36,308 nucleotides of DNA from Clostridiales bacterium (GCA_029256575.1 JAQSXR010000020.1:1-36308); one strand, 5' to 3'; shown: positions 17,210 through 26,016, numbered from the stretch's first letter. Notes: generated by a model not told the origin, from the sequence alone. A program made the numbers and translations.

Positions 17210-18128
17210 AAAACTTATTGTGTATATTTTACTTATGTTACTTTTAATAAGTACATTATCTTCATGTAATAAAAAAAGAGATGAATTTAAAGTTGCTGAA
17301 AATGTGATAGACTTATATTTTATGAGTAGTAATGATTATTCTTATGTTACAGAAAAATACGAATTACAAGGTTTTAGTTTAACTTCAAAAATAGAAGAAG
17401 TATTGAATCAATTAATCAAGGGACCAAAAGAAGTAGGAAATATTGCTTTATTATCTCGCGAAGTGGAGATTACTAATATCTTAATTGAAAATGATATTGT
17501 TAAAATTGTTTTTGCATCAGAATATGCGAATAAGCCTCAAGATGAATTTATTGCAAGAACCTCTATATTAAGTAGTATCGGACAAATTGAGGGCGTTAGT
17601 AATGTTGAGTTTTATATCGATGATCAACCAATTAAAGATATTAATGATAAAATAGTAGGGACCATGCACATTAATAATTATATTGTATCTACAGGTAATC
17701 TGAATGAATTTAAGAGAAATACAAATATAAAATTATATTTCGCAAATGAAAAAGGAACTAAATTAATTCAACAAGTCATTAGTGCTGATATTCCATTTAG
17801 TCTACCTATGGAATACACGATAACGGAGTTATTAATTAAAGGACCAATATCAACGGGGCAATATCCAACAATAAATCCGGATACTAAAATTAATAGTATA
17901 AGAACAAAAAATGGTGTGTGTTATATAGACCTTTCAAAAGAATTCTTGGAAGATACATCAAATATTAGTGAAGAAGTAGCTGTTTACTCTTTGGTTAATA
18001 CTCTTGCAGAGTTATCAAATTTTAATAAAATACGGATTTATATTGATGGTAAGTCGCCTGAATTCTACCATGATGAAGTTAAAATCAATGTTTTGTTAGA
18101 ACGAAATTTAGATGTAATTGAAAATTAG
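17202..18128 (+). CDS. GerMN-domain lipoprotein
   Basis: A 308-residue protein with a lipoprotein signal peptide (STLSSC, lipobox Cys22). The mature part is two repeats of the GerMN fold (about 30-155 and 165-300); both contain the ITELLIKGP-like element (VLNQLIKGPKEVG; ITELLIKGPISTG) and a closing strand of the VYSLVNTLAEL type. GerMN domains occur in spore-germination and sporulation proteins and as ligand-binding parts of regulators such as LpqB. The start is GTG with AAGGGGG upstream, overlapping the kinase stop by 8 bases, so a role as an accessory to the kinase's extracellular sensing is plausible. Direct evidence for function is lacking. Confidence 0.85.
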   Translation: MYKKLIVYILLMLLLISTLSSCNKKRDEFKVAENVIDLYFMSSNDYSYVTEKYELQGFSLTSKIEEVLNQLIKGPKEVGNIALLSREVEITNILIENDIVKIVFASEYANKPQDEFIARTSILSSIGQIEGVSNVEFYIDDQPIKDINDKIVGTMHINNYIVSTGNLNEFKRNTNIKLYFANEKGTKLIQQVISADIPFSLPMEYTITELLIKGPISTGQYPTINPDTKINSIRTKNGVCYIDLSKEFLEDTSNISEEVAVYSLVNTLAELSNFNKIRIYIDGKSPEFYHDEVKINVLLERNLDVIEN

Positions 18129-18190
18129 TAATTAGTAAGTAATTAGTAATTAATTATAGAAATTAGAAAAGGGGATTGGGTAGGGGATAT

Positions 18191-20461
18191 ATGAAAAGAC
18201 CTTTAGTTTATATTTCTTTCGTTGCCATTATGGGGGTATTGGTAGCGAAAGAAAAGGTAAGTTACTGTGTGTTACTGATGAGTGTTTCATTCATTGTAGT
18301 ACTTTATTTATCAATTGTTAAGAAGAAATACGGGAAGAGCTTGCTATTGCTGCCTTTAATATTACTTCTGTTTATTGGCAGAACGAAATCATTGGCAAGC
18401 TATCCTATTGATAATAAATTTGATAGTAGTACAGAGGTTCAGGTAAAAGGATTAGTTGAATCGAAAAATAGTAAAAATTGTAAAGTGTCAGTAGTGGTTA
18501 GAACAATAAGTATCGATATTGGGACCTTAGAAGAACTTAAACCAACAAAAGTATTGGTATATTTGCCTGAGGGTGTAGATGTAGACATTGGAGCATATAT
18601 ATTGGCAAAAGGAGAACTTGTTAAATTACAAGAACCAACAAATGATGGACAGTTTAATGAGGTTATCTATTATAAAGCAAAAGGAATTTGGTATAAATTA
18701 TATGCAGATGAATGTAATGTTCTTTTGGTAAAGGATATCAACACAAAGAAATCGCTCATGTCAATTCGTGATAATATTGCGCAAAAATTTGATGAAATGT
18801 ATGATCAAGAGAAATCCGGCATTATTAAAGGGATTCTGTTGGGGGATAAAAATCAAATAAGTGAGGAAATAAAAGATTTATATAAAGAAAATGGTATTGC
18901 GCATTTGCTTGCTATTTCGGGTTTACACGTTTCTATAATTGGATATTCCTTATACAAATTATTATTAAGATTTAGAGTTCCATTAAAGTCCAGTACAACA
19001 ATATCTATCGTATTATTATTGATATATAGTGTGCTAACAGGTTCGAGTACATCAACAATTAGAGCGGTAATTATGCTATCTCTAATGATACTGGCAAATG
19101 TATTACAGCGAACATACGATACGTTGTCTGCTATTTCACTGGCAGCAACAATAATTATCTTTATTAACCCATATCAGCTTTACGATTCTAGTTTCATTCT
19201 TTCTTTTAGTGCAGTTCTAAGCATCGTTCTAATACCAACTAAGGTATATCAAATATACAAACCCAAAAGTAAGATAATAAAATCATTAATAGCAAGTTTT
19301 TCTGTAACTCTAGGGGCATTACCGATTACAGCCTATCTATTTTATGAAATTCCAGTATACTCTACAATATTAAATCTTATCGTTATACCATTAATGTCAT
19401 TATTGATGCCAGTAATAATATGCTCATTATTATGCAATCCTATTTCATCGATAGCATGTGCACCTTTTGTTTTTATAGCGGAAGGCATATTGGATTTGTA
19501 TGAAATTCTTTGTAACTTCTTTATTCATCTCCCATTTTCGAAAGTCGTCGTTGGAAAGCCAAGCTTATGGAGTGTTATAGTTTATTATGCTGCTTTGTTT
19601 TTTATCCTTTATAAAAAAGATTGGAAAAAGGCGAAGATTACAGTAGTTCTTGTACTTAGTACGATATCCATTATATTAGTACCAATAAATTCGCGAAAAC
19701 TCGATATAACATTTATTGACGTTGGGCAAGGCCTTAGTATTTTTATGAAAAAGGGAAGTAATACATACTTAATTGATGGTGGAGGAAAGTTTAATTCTGA
19801 CATAGCGAAGTATACTTTGATACCTTTTATTAGGAGTAGAGGGGTTGCCACGCTAGACTATGTGTTTGTAACTCACGGAGATATGGATCACATAAAGGGA
19901 GTTAGAGAACTGATTGGAAAAGTAGAGATTGGACATTTAATAGTAAGTAGTCTAGAAGAACAGCCAACGGATTCAATCGTTTTAATAGAGGAAGCAAAAA
20001 AATATGGTATAGATATTATATACTTTAAGAAGGGGGATCTGATAAAGGATGGGGAGGTATTCATTCGTTGTTTGTATCCAAATGAAAATCAGGTAGTTTC
20101 TAGTAATAATGAAGGATCACTTACTTTAGAGATTACCTATCTAGACTTTGATCTGCTTATTTGTGGAGATATTCATAAAAAGCAGGAATTAGAACTTCTT
20201 CCCTACTTAAAAGAATATGAAGTTCTACAAGTTCCTCACCATGGTTCCAAAAGTTCATCTTCTGAAGACTTTGTATCCACGACTAATCCAGAAAATGCAA
20301 TCATCTCGGCAGGGAAAAATAATGTATATGGTCACCCGAATAAAAATGTAGTAGAAATATATAAATTCAATAATACTAAAATATATAATACTGCTATCAA
20401 TGGGATGATTCGGATTCTTACGAATGGAAGAACGTATGAAATTATTGCTAAAGTAAAATAA
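18191..20461 (+). CDS. comEC: ComEC/Rec2-family DNA uptake channel protein
   Basis: A protein of about 756 residues. An N-terminal membrane segment and OB-like region are followed by the multi-span Competence domain (GIAHLLAISGLHVSIIGY; LLIYSVLTGSSTSTIRAVIM). The C-terminal third is a metallo-beta-lactamase-like domain (from about 500): DITFIDVGQGLSIFMKKG, FVTHGDMDHIKGV with the metal motif, LLICGDIH, LQVPHHGSKSSSS and NVYGHPNK. ComEC passes single-stranded DNA across the membrane; the lactamase-like domain is thought to degrade the other strand. I chose ATG 18191 (AGGGG 4 bases ahead) over the in-frame TTG at 18176. The usual ComEA-ComEC pair is separated here by the two-component system and GerMN gene. 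A comEB gene is not seen. Confidence 0.93.
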   Translation: MKRPLVYISFVAIMGVLVAKEKVSYCVLLMSVSFIVVLYLSIVKKKYGKSLLLLPLILLLFIGRTKSLASYPIDNKFDSSTEVQVKGLVESKNSKNCKVSVVVRTISIDIGTLEELKPTKVLVYLPEGVDVDIGAYILAKGELVKLQEPTNDGQFNEVIYYKAKGIWYKLYADECNVLLVKDINTKKSLMSIRDNIAQKFDEMYDQEKSGIIKGILLGDKNQISEEIKDLYKENGIAHLLAISGLHVSIIGYSLYKLLLRFRVPLKSSTTISIVLLLIYSVLTGSSTSTIRAVIMLSLMILANVLQRTYDTLSAISLAATIIIFINPYQLYDSSFILSFSAVLSIVLIPTKVYQIYKPKSKIIKSLIASFSVTLGALPITAYLFYEIPVYSTILNLIVIPLMSLLMPVIICSLLCNPISSIACAPFVFIAEGILDLYEILCNFFIHLPFSKVVVGKPSLWSVIVYYAALFFILYKKDWKKAKITVVLVLSTISIILVPINSRKLDITFIDVGQGLSIFMKKGSNTYLIDGGGKFNSDIAKYTLIPFIRSRGVATLDYVFVTHGDMDHIKGVRELIGKVEIGHLIVSSLEEQPTDSIVLIEEAKKYGIDIIYFKKGDLIKDGEVFIRCLYPNENQVVSSNNEGSLTLEITYLDFDLLICGDIHKKQELELLPYLKEYEVLQVPHHGSKSSSSEDFVSTTNPENAIISAGKNNVYGHPNKNVVEIYKFNNTKIYNTAINGMIRILTNGRTYEIIAKVK

Positions 20462-20605
20462 ATCTGTGACACATGTATATGGTGGAATATCCATTCCGAG
20501 TGACAAAGTTAAATTAGTAGTTTATAATTAAAATATAAATTTTTTAACCATTGCCCTGAAAAGGACAAGTATATAAAGCAAACAGAATTGTAAGAGGAGA
20601 TAAAT

Positions 20606-21385
20606 ATGGAACGCTATAAAGAACATAGAGATTTTTTGAAAGCTGATTTTTCCATACTGGATAAGATAGAGACGGATAGGCAAAAAGGTTTACCGGCCAT
20701 TCCATTCCAAAAGGATTATAATAAGAATGCTGACATCATAAAGTTACCTGAGGTAACTCGTTCTGTGATAAAAAAATCTGATATATATGATTGTCTAGAG
20801 GACAGAAGAAGTGTTAGACTGTATTCCGAAGAGAGTATGAGTTTGGAGGAGCTATCCTATTTACTTTGGGCAACACAAGGAATTCAAAAGGTAATGGGTA
20901 ATCAAGTATCTACTTTAAGAAGAGTGCCGTCTGGAGGAGCTTCCCACCCATTTGAAACCTACCTAATCATTAATCGAGTAAGTACCTTAAAGAAAGGAAT
21001 TTATCGATATTTACCATTGGAACATTGTCTTATATTTATAAATGAATTGGAACAATTTGAGAGCAAAATTGATGCCGCAACACCTAAACAACCCTTTGTA
21101 CAGAATTTCGTATCAAAAAGTGCAGTGATTTTTGCTTGGAGTTGTATCCCATATAGAGCAGAATATAAATTCGACTTAACCGCTCATAAAAAGATCTTAA
21201 TTGATGTTGGTCACGTTTGCCAAAATTTATATCTTGCGTGTGAATCCATAGACTTAGGGACTTGCGCGATTGGAATCTATGATCAAAAATTAATGGATAC
21301 AATGTTAGGCTTAGATGGCGAAGATGAATTTGTTATTTACTTAGCAGCAATAGGAAAAAAAGGAGATAATGATGGAAGGAAATAG
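20606..21385 (+). CDS. SagB-type nitroreductase-family dehydrogenase
   Basis: A 259-residue FMN-dependent oxidoreductase of the nitroreductase fold. Motifs seen: RRSVRLYSEESMSLEELSYL with the FMN-binding Arg-Arg-Ser, LLWATQGIQ, RRVPSGGASHPFETYLII, and a C-terminal LACESIDLGTCAIGIYDQ segment. The pattern matches SagB/ThcOx-like members. Those that oxidise azoline rings in peptides are encoded with cyclodehydratase (SagC/D) genes; none are here, so this is more likely a stand-alone reductase. The start ATG has AAGAGGAG 8 bases ahead. It overlaps the following acetyltransferase gene by 17 bases, implying coupled translation. Confidence 0.85.
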   Translation: MERYKEHRDFLKADFSILDKIETDRQKGLPAIPFQKDYNKNADIIKLPEVTRSVIKKSDIYDCLEDRRSVRLYSEESMSLEELSYLLWATQGIQKVMGNQVSTLRRVPSGGASHPFETYLIINRVSTLKKGIYRYLPLEHCLIFINELEQFESKIDAATPKQPFVQNFVSKSAVIFAWSCIPYRAEYKFDLTAHKKILIDVGHVCQNLYLACESIDLGTCAIGIYDQKLMDTMLGLDGEDEFVIYLAAIGKKGDNDGRK

Positions 21386-21866
21386 ATTGGAATTAGTGAA
21401 GTATACTGGTCTAGAAGATTTTCACTATTTTAGCTGTATCGTATTCAATGAGAGTATTATGAATATGGGAAGGATTTTTACGCAAGAGGAAGCAGAAGAA
21501 TATTTTGATTTTATGATTGAAAATGATAAGCGATATGATTTTGCTGGAAATTATAAAGTCTTTATTGAGAACAATAATATATACATTGGGACAGCAACAT
21601 TAAGACTAAGTGAAGATTTATTAGGAGCTGAGATTGAATACATGCTACTTCCTGATTATTGGGGAAAAGGATATGGGACGGAAATTGTTGGCTGTTTATT
21701 AAATCTTGTTTCAAAATATGAAAGCGTAAAAGAAATTATAGCTATTACAGATCCAAACAATATAGGATCTAGAAAAGTACTCCTAAAGAACGGATTTGAA
21801 TCTAATCTTACATATAAAGTTGAAGAAGATGATAGAATCGCTGAGAAGTTTATAAAGTACTTATAA
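21369..21866 (+). CDS. GNAT-family N-acetyltransferase
   Basis: A 165-residue acetyl-CoA-dependent acetyltransferase of the RimJ/RimL-like type. Motif A is visible as YMLLPDYWGKGYGTEIVGCL (acetyl-CoA pyrophosphate loop GKGYGT), and motif B as ITDPNNIGSRKVLLKNGFE. AAGGAGAT precedes a double ATG (21369 and 21372); either may be the start. It overlaps the nitroreductase gene, and holA follows 44 bp later. The substrate is unknown. Confidence 0.87.
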   Translation: MMEGNRLELVKYTGLEDFHYFSCIVFNESIMNMGRIFTQEEAEEYFDFMIENDKRYDFAGNYKVFIENNNIYIGTATLRLSEDLLGAEIEYMLLPDYWGKGYGTEIVGCLLNLVSKYESVKEIIAITDPNNIGSRKVLLKNGFESNLTYKVEEDDRIAEKFIKYL

Positions 21867-21910
21867 ATATCAGATTTAGTAAATTTAAGTACATCGGATG
21901 AGGTGACTAA

Positions 21911-22900
21911 GTGAAGAATATAAAAGAGCATATAAAAAATAATAGCTTTAAGAATGTGTACTTACTTTATGGTACTGAAAGTTATTTAATTAAATTATAT
22001 AAAAATAGATTCCGAGAAACGATTGTAGATAAAGATGATACAATGAATTACTCCTATTATGAAGGGAAGACTATAGATTATAATGAAGTTTTAGAAATTT
22101 CTGAGACTCTACCTTTCTTCTCTGATAGACGATTAATTATTATTGAAAATGGCAACTTATTTAAATCAGAAAAGAAGGAAATCGGCGAAAAGTTTATAAA
22201 CTTCTTTAAAACAATGCCAGAATCAACCCATATTGTGTTTTTAGAGGAAGCAATTGATAAGAGGGGTAAGTTATATAAGGCTGTTACAGACAAAGGCTAT
22301 GTGGCTGAATTAAAAGGCTTGGATGAGAAAAATCTTATTACTTGGCTTTATCAAATTGTTAAGAAGGATGAGAAAAATATTACAGAGCAGACGCTACTAC
22401 ATTTCATCAAAACTGTGGGAACGGATATGGAAAATCTTGAAACGGAAATAGAAAAGTTATTATGCTATACATTAGATAAAACAGTTATTGATATTGAGGA
22501 TGTGGATAGGATTTCAACTTCTCAAGTAACGAATAAAGTATTTGATATGATTAATGCTATTGCAGATAAGAACCAACATAAAGCTTTGGCTCTTTATAAT
22601 GATTTGAGAATTCTAAAGGAAGCACCAATGCGTATACTATTTTTGATTGTCCGACAGTTTAATATTTTATTACAAGTGAAGCAATTAAAAGGGAAAGGTA
22701 TGAATAGCCAAGCTATTTCTACTCAGATAAATTTGCATCGATTTATAGTGGAAGGCTGTATGAAGCAATCTGAAAAATTTATAGAGAGTAAGTTAACGAA
22801 AGCTCTACATTCTTGTATTGAAACTGAGACAGGTGTTAAGCAAGGAAGAATATCGGATCAATTAGCGATAGAATTACTTATAGTAAGTTTAAGTTCATAA
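21911..22900 (+). CDS. holA: DNA polymerase III delta subunit HolA
   Basis: A 329-residue clamp-loader subunit that opens the beta sliding clamp at primer ends. It starts at GTG with GAGGTG ahead. Sequence features: VYLLYGTESYLIKLYKNRF at the N-terminus, ETLPFFSDRRLIIIENGNLF, FLEEAIDKRGKLYKAV, a central ELEKL-type region (GTDMENLETEIEKLLCY), the linker VFDMINAIADKNQHKAL, and a C-terminal collar domain with PMRILFLIVRQFNILLQVKQ. Its place directly ahead of rpsT and behind comEC is the standard Firmicute arrangement and supports the call. Confidence 0.94.
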   Translation: MKNIKEHIKNNSFKNVYLLYGTESYLIKLYKNRFRETIVDKDDTMNYSYYEGKTIDYNEVLEISETLPFFSDRRLIIIENGNLFKSEKKEIGEKFINFFKTMPESTHIVFLEEAIDKRGKLYKAVTDKGYVAELKGLDEKNLITWLYQIVKKDEKNITEQTLLHFIKTVGTDMENLETEIEKLLCYTLDKTVIDIEDVDRISTSQVTNKVFDMINAIADKNQHKALALYNDLRILKEAPMRILFLIVRQFNILLQVKQLKGKGMNSQAISTQINLHRFIVEGCMKQSEKFIESKLTKALHSCIETETGVKQGRISDQLAIELLIVSLSS

Positions 22901-22943
22901 AAAAAGAGAAATAAAATAAGACAAGTAAAAAAAGACAAATAAA

Positions 22944-22976
22944 AAAAGACAGGTGGGAGAGAGCCACTTGTCTTTT
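22944..22976. terminator. Bidirectional terminator between holA and rpsT
   Basis: Arms AAAAGACAGGTGG (22944-22956) and CCACTTGTCTTTT (22964-22976) pair over 13 bp with one G-T pair and a 7-nt loop. There are A-runs on the left and a T-run on the right. It can serve both the plus-strand holA transcript and the minus-strand rpsT transcript. Confidence 0.85.
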
Positions 22977-22989
22977 GCATTAACTTAAA

Positions 22990-23253
22990 TTAAGCTAATT
23001 TATTTACAGAAAGATTTAAACGAGAGATTTTTCTAGCAGCAGTATTTTTGTGGTATATGCCTTTAGAAGAAGCTTTGTCAATTTCAGAAGTCGCGTATAG
23101 TAATGCACTCTTAGCTGCTTCGATATCATTAGCTGCTATTGCAACGTCGATTTTCTTGATAGCTGTCTTAACTCTTGATTTAATCATTTTATTTCTTAGA
23201 GTTTTTGCTTCGATAACTTTAATTCTTTTTTTTGCTGATTTAATATTTGCCAT
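22990..23253 (-). CDS. rpsT: 30S ribosomal protein S20
   Basis: An 87-residue basic protein that binds 16S rRNA in the small subunit. It begins MANIKSAKKRIKVIEAKTLR and has the helical hairpin KSRVKTAIKKIDVAIAANDI, ending ISRLNLSVNKLA, all typical of bacterial S20. I chose the ATG at 23253 because GGAGGTGC lies directly upstream; an in-frame extension to 23295 adds a non-homologous leader. It is transcribed opposite to its neighbours from its own promoter. Confidence 0.97.
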   Translation of the reverse strand: MANIKSAKKRIKVIEAKTLRNKMIKSRVKTAIKKIDVAIAANDIEAAKSALLYATSEIDKASSKGIYHKNTAARKISRLNLSVNKLA

Positions 23254-23335
23254 TTTTTGCACCTCCAGGATATTAGTTTGGTTTAGTGTTTTCATACATC
23301 ACGGACACGGACGTTCAATGTAAACATACTATATT

Positions 23336-23364
23336 ATAATAGACAAAATATAATCAAATGTCAA
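23336..23364 (-). promoter_or_regulatory. rpsT promoter
   Basis: On the minus strand: TTGACA (plus-strand 23359-23364), 17-bp spacer, TATTAT (23336-23341). Predicted start is near 23329, giving an S20 leader of about 75 nt. The -35 box overlaps the most upstream possible gpr start codon (23358), an argument that gpr really starts further in. Confidence 0.8.
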
Positions 23365-23411
23365 CACATATTTCTTATAAAGCAGGACAAAATAATAAAA
23401 AATGTGGAAGG

Positions 23412-24404
23412 ATGAGATTACTGAATAATTACGGAAGATTTCTTATAAGAACAGACTTAGCAATAGAAGACCAAGAAGTATTAACAGATGAGGATAAAAA
23501 GGTTGGTATAGAAGTTACGGAAGATGTTGACTCTGAATTTAATATTAAGACAACACTTGTTAATATAACAGATGAAGCAGGAGCAAAGATTATAGGTAAA
23601 CCTTGTGGTAAATATATTACAATTGAATCTACATTAATGCAACTAGATGATAAAGAGGCACACGAAAAGATTTCAGAAATCTTAGCGATAAAATTAGCAG
23701 AATTATTACCATATGAGAAAAATGTACTTGTTGTAGGACTTGGAAATTCAGGTATTACACCTGACTCATTAGGTCCTAGAGTAGTATCAAATTTGTTAAT
23801 TACAAGGCATTTGCATGGTGAAACAAATAATAATTCCACGGCTATGGCTGGATTTGGGAATATAAGTGCAATTTCTCCAGGTGTTATGGGACAAACAGGT
23901 ATGGAAACACAGGAAATTATTAAGGGTATCGTAGCAGAAACAAAACCAGATTATATTATTGCGATTGATGCACTAGCATCTAGGAAAGTATCAAGAGTAA
24001 ATACAACAATACAACTATCAGATACCGGTATCCATCCAGGTGCTGGGATTGGAAATAAAAGAAAGGGGTTAACATTTGAATCGTTAGGGATTCCGGTTAT
24101 CTCAATTGGAGTACCCACGGTTGTTGATGCTCCAACCATTATAAATGATGCGTTAGACGGTATTATTGACGTTTTTGAAAATAATAAACTTGGTGATATA
24201 TCAAATGAACTTAGAAATTTAGATCCTGACGAGAAATATAGAATTATTAAAAAGGCAATAGATCCAGGACTTAGAACTATGTTTGTTGCACCAAAAGATG
24301 TAGATAGTGTTGTCAAGAATTTAGGAAATATAATTGCTGATGGTATCAATCTTGTATTGCATCATGATTTATCACGAGAACAAATTAGGCAACTTACTTA
24401 CTAA
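23412..24404 (+). CDS. gpr: GPR endopeptidase (spore protease)
   Basis: A spore protease (peptidase family A25) that degrades small acid-soluble spore proteins at germination. Visible features: the propeptide junction region RFLIRTDLAIEDQE, VLVVGLGNSGITPDSLGPRV, TAMAGFGNISAISPGVMGQT, the IIAIDALASRKVSRVNTTIQ block, GAGIGNKRKG and GVPTVVDAPTI. The frame is open from ATG 23358 (348 residues). That start lies in the rpsT promoter and has no ribosome-binding site, so I favour ATG 23412 (330 residues), though its GGAAGG is very close. A CATACTA at 23325-23331 matches a sigma-G -10 box, as expected for a forespore gene, but I see no good -35. spoIIP follows, as in other Firmicutes. Confidence 0.9.
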   Translation: MRLLNNYGRFLIRTDLAIEDQEVLTDEDKKVGIEVTEDVDSEFNIKTTLVNITDEAGAKIIGKPCGKYITIESTLMQLDDKEAHEKISEILAIKLAELLPYEKNVLVVGLGNSGITPDSLGPRVVSNLLITRHLHGETNNNSTAMAGFGNISAISPGVMGQTGMETQEIIKGIVAETKPDYIIAIDALASRKVSRVNTTIQLSDTGIHPGAGIGNKRKGLTFESLGIPVISIGVPTVVDAPTIINDALDGIIDVFENNKLGDISNELRNLDPDEKYRIIKKAIDPGLRTMFVAPKDVDSVVKNLGNIIADGINLVLHHDLSREQIRQLTY

Positions 24405-24405
24405 G

Positions 24406-24445
24406 GATAAAGAGCTTGTTAATGAAAATTGACAAGCTCTTTATC
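24406..24445 (+). terminator. Terminator after gpr
   Basis: A perfect 14-bp stem GATAAAGAGCTTGT / ACAAGCTCTTTATC with a 12-nt loop starts 1 base after the gpr stop codon. The T-run is weak (ATATTT). Confidence 0.75.
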
Positions 24446-24509
24446 ATATTTAACCTGCTTTTTGCATATATATAGTAAAAATAATTACGATAGATAAGGA
24501 GTAATTAAA

Positions 24510-25775
24510 ATGCAAATAGTAAAAACACGTACATATAATAAATTAATCATTATTTTACCATTGGTGGTAATTTCTATATTAACTCTAGTATTTATTATTA
24601 GGGTTATAGAAGTGTATCAGAAAACGAATAATAAGAGTATAGCAAAAGCAATGGTTGAGGGGATTAGCGATCGTATTTATGACAGTTTACCGTCTAGTGC
24701 TGTACCTTTAATCGAGTATACGCTTGAAATGGAAAAAGAAAATAAGCAATATTTAGAGAAGCAATATAAAAATAGTAACTATAATAAGTATTATGCTAAA
24801 AATTTCCCGCTTTTAAGTTATGTAATGGATTACGATGAAGAAACCTATGAAACGGTAGCTGAGATATATCCAATTCTATCAGATACGGATAGTTTTAATA
24901 ATGGAAATGAAGATGATGAATATAATTGGCAAGAGATACCGGAAGAGATCATACAAGCTGGCAGCAGCCATACACTTCAACAGAATCCCATTGTATATAC
25001 AAAAGAACAAATAAGTAGCTTTGATTTTTTATCAAAAAGTATATATACCTTTGATGGAAGTATTACTGTGAAAGAGGGGGATATTGATATTCAGAAGATA
25101 TTATCAAGAGATATTACGATTGGGAATCTTTCAAATACGAAAGATCCAAAAGTATTAATATATCATACGCATTCACAAGAAGCTTATACAGATAGTAAAC
25201 CTGGAGTTGAAAGTGATACAGTCGTAGGAGTTGGTGATGAATTGGCAAGAATTTTAAAAGAGAACTACGGAGTAAATGTTATTCATCATAAAGGAAAATA
25301 TGATATTTTTAATGGAATTCCAGATAGAACCCAATCATATTCAAGAGCTGAGATTCCGATTCAAGAAATATTAGATAAGTATCCTAGTATTGAATTGGTT
25401 ATAGATTTGCATCGTGATGGAGTAGGTAATAATATAAGATTAGTAACTGAAATTAATGGGAAACCAACTGCTAAAATAATGTTCTTTAATGGACTATGTA
25501 AGGTTATGAAAAATGGAAAGTTAGTAGATCTTAATGAAACACCAAATCCATATATAGCTGAGAATATGGCATTTAGCTTAAGCTTACACTTGAAAGCATT
25601 AGAATTATACCCTAGTTTACCAAGAAGAATATATGTAAGAGGATATCGATATAATCTTCACTTTATGCCAAATACAATGCTTGTTGAGATTGGGGCACAG
25701 ACGAATACAGTGCAAGAAGCAAAGAACGCAATGGAGCCACTTGCTAAGATTATATTTGAGACTTGTAGTGATTGA
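24510..25775 (+). CDS. spoIIP: Stage II sporulation protein P
   Basis: A 421-residue membrane-anchored cell-wall hydrolase. With SpoIID and SpoIIM it thins septal peptidoglycan and drives engulfment of the forespore. A single N-terminal span (about 12-33, LIIILPLVVISILTLVFIIR) is followed by a long polar linker and the catalytic domain (from about 210): PKVLIYHTHSQEAYTD, LVIDLHRDGVG and MLVEIGAQTNTVQEA, holding the conserved His and Glu residues expected for the zinc-dependent amidase/endopeptidase. AAGGAG precedes the ATG. Its position after gpr is conserved. The region behind its stop codon contains a large palindrome in place of a simple terminator. Confidence 0.94.
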   Translation: MQIVKTRTYNKLIIILPLVVISILTLVFIIRVIEVYQKTNNKSIAKAMVEGISDRIYDSLPSSAVPLIEYTLEMEKENKQYLEKQYKNSNYNKYYAKNFPLLSYVMDYDEETYETVAEIYPILSDTDSFNNGNEDDEYNWQEIPEEIIQAGSSHTLQQNPIVYTKEQISSFDFLSKSIYTFDGSITVKEGDIDIQKILSRDITIGNLSNTKDPKVLIYHTHSQEAYTDSKPGVESDTVVGVGDELARILKENYGVNVIHHKGKYDIFNGIPDRTQSYSRAEIPIQEILDKYPSIELVIDLHRDGVGNNIRLVTEINGKPTAKIMFFNGLCKVMKNGKLVDLNETPNPYIAENMAFSLSLHLKALELYPSLPRRIYVRGYRYNLHFMPNTMLVEIGAQTNTVQEAKNAMEPLAKIIFETCSD

Positions 25776-25802
25776 TAAAGAGAAAAAAGAGGGTGGGTGT
25801 GG

Positions 25803-26016
25803 GTGCCCACAATGAAGAGGTTGAGCTCTACGAGCTTAAGATAGTATTTACATGTTTTTCGCTTGACTCCACAATGGCAGCTTTTGTTCGTGATTATCAG
25901 ATGAAGTACGCATCTGCTATTCACGGACAAAAGCTGCTATTGTGTATTCAAAGGAAAAACATTTTGTAAATACTTATCTTAAGCTTGTAGAGCATTCGGT
26001 GGGGGTGGGTGGGCAC
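25803..26016. repeat. 214-bp imperfect palindrome behind spoIIP
   Basis: The outer ends GTGCCCAC (25803-25810) and GTGGGCAC (26009-26016) pair. The main arms run from GCTCTAC at 25825 and end at GTAGAGC at 25993. They include GAGCTTAAGAT, GTATTTACA, TGTTTTTC, ACAATGGCAGCTTTTGT and CAGATG with their near-complements, closing on a 7-nt loop (25904-25910). Each arm is about 80 bp with scattered mismatches and a 3-nt indel. Both outer flanks are G-rich on the same strand (GGGTGGGTGTGGG and GGGGGTGGGTGGG). There is no coding frame worth keeping. It may be a MITE-like element and may also end spoIIP transcription. Confidence 0.85.

Noticed and set aside
18125-18165. TTAGTAATTAGTAA direct repeats between the GerMN gene and comEC
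   Set aside because: Short AT-rich duplication of the stop-codon region; no structure or known site.
23429-24349. Long antisense frames opposite gpr
   Set aside because: They shadow the gpr coding strand, lack start signals and show no recognisable domain.
25772-25969. Open frame of 65 codons inside the 214-bp palindrome
   Set aside because: It has no ribosome-binding site, follows the palindrome arms and has no protein-like composition; the frame is a by-product of the inverted repeat.
25803-26016. CRISPR-like repeat array
   Set aside because: There are two complementary arms and no regularly spaced direct repeats; no cas genes are present.
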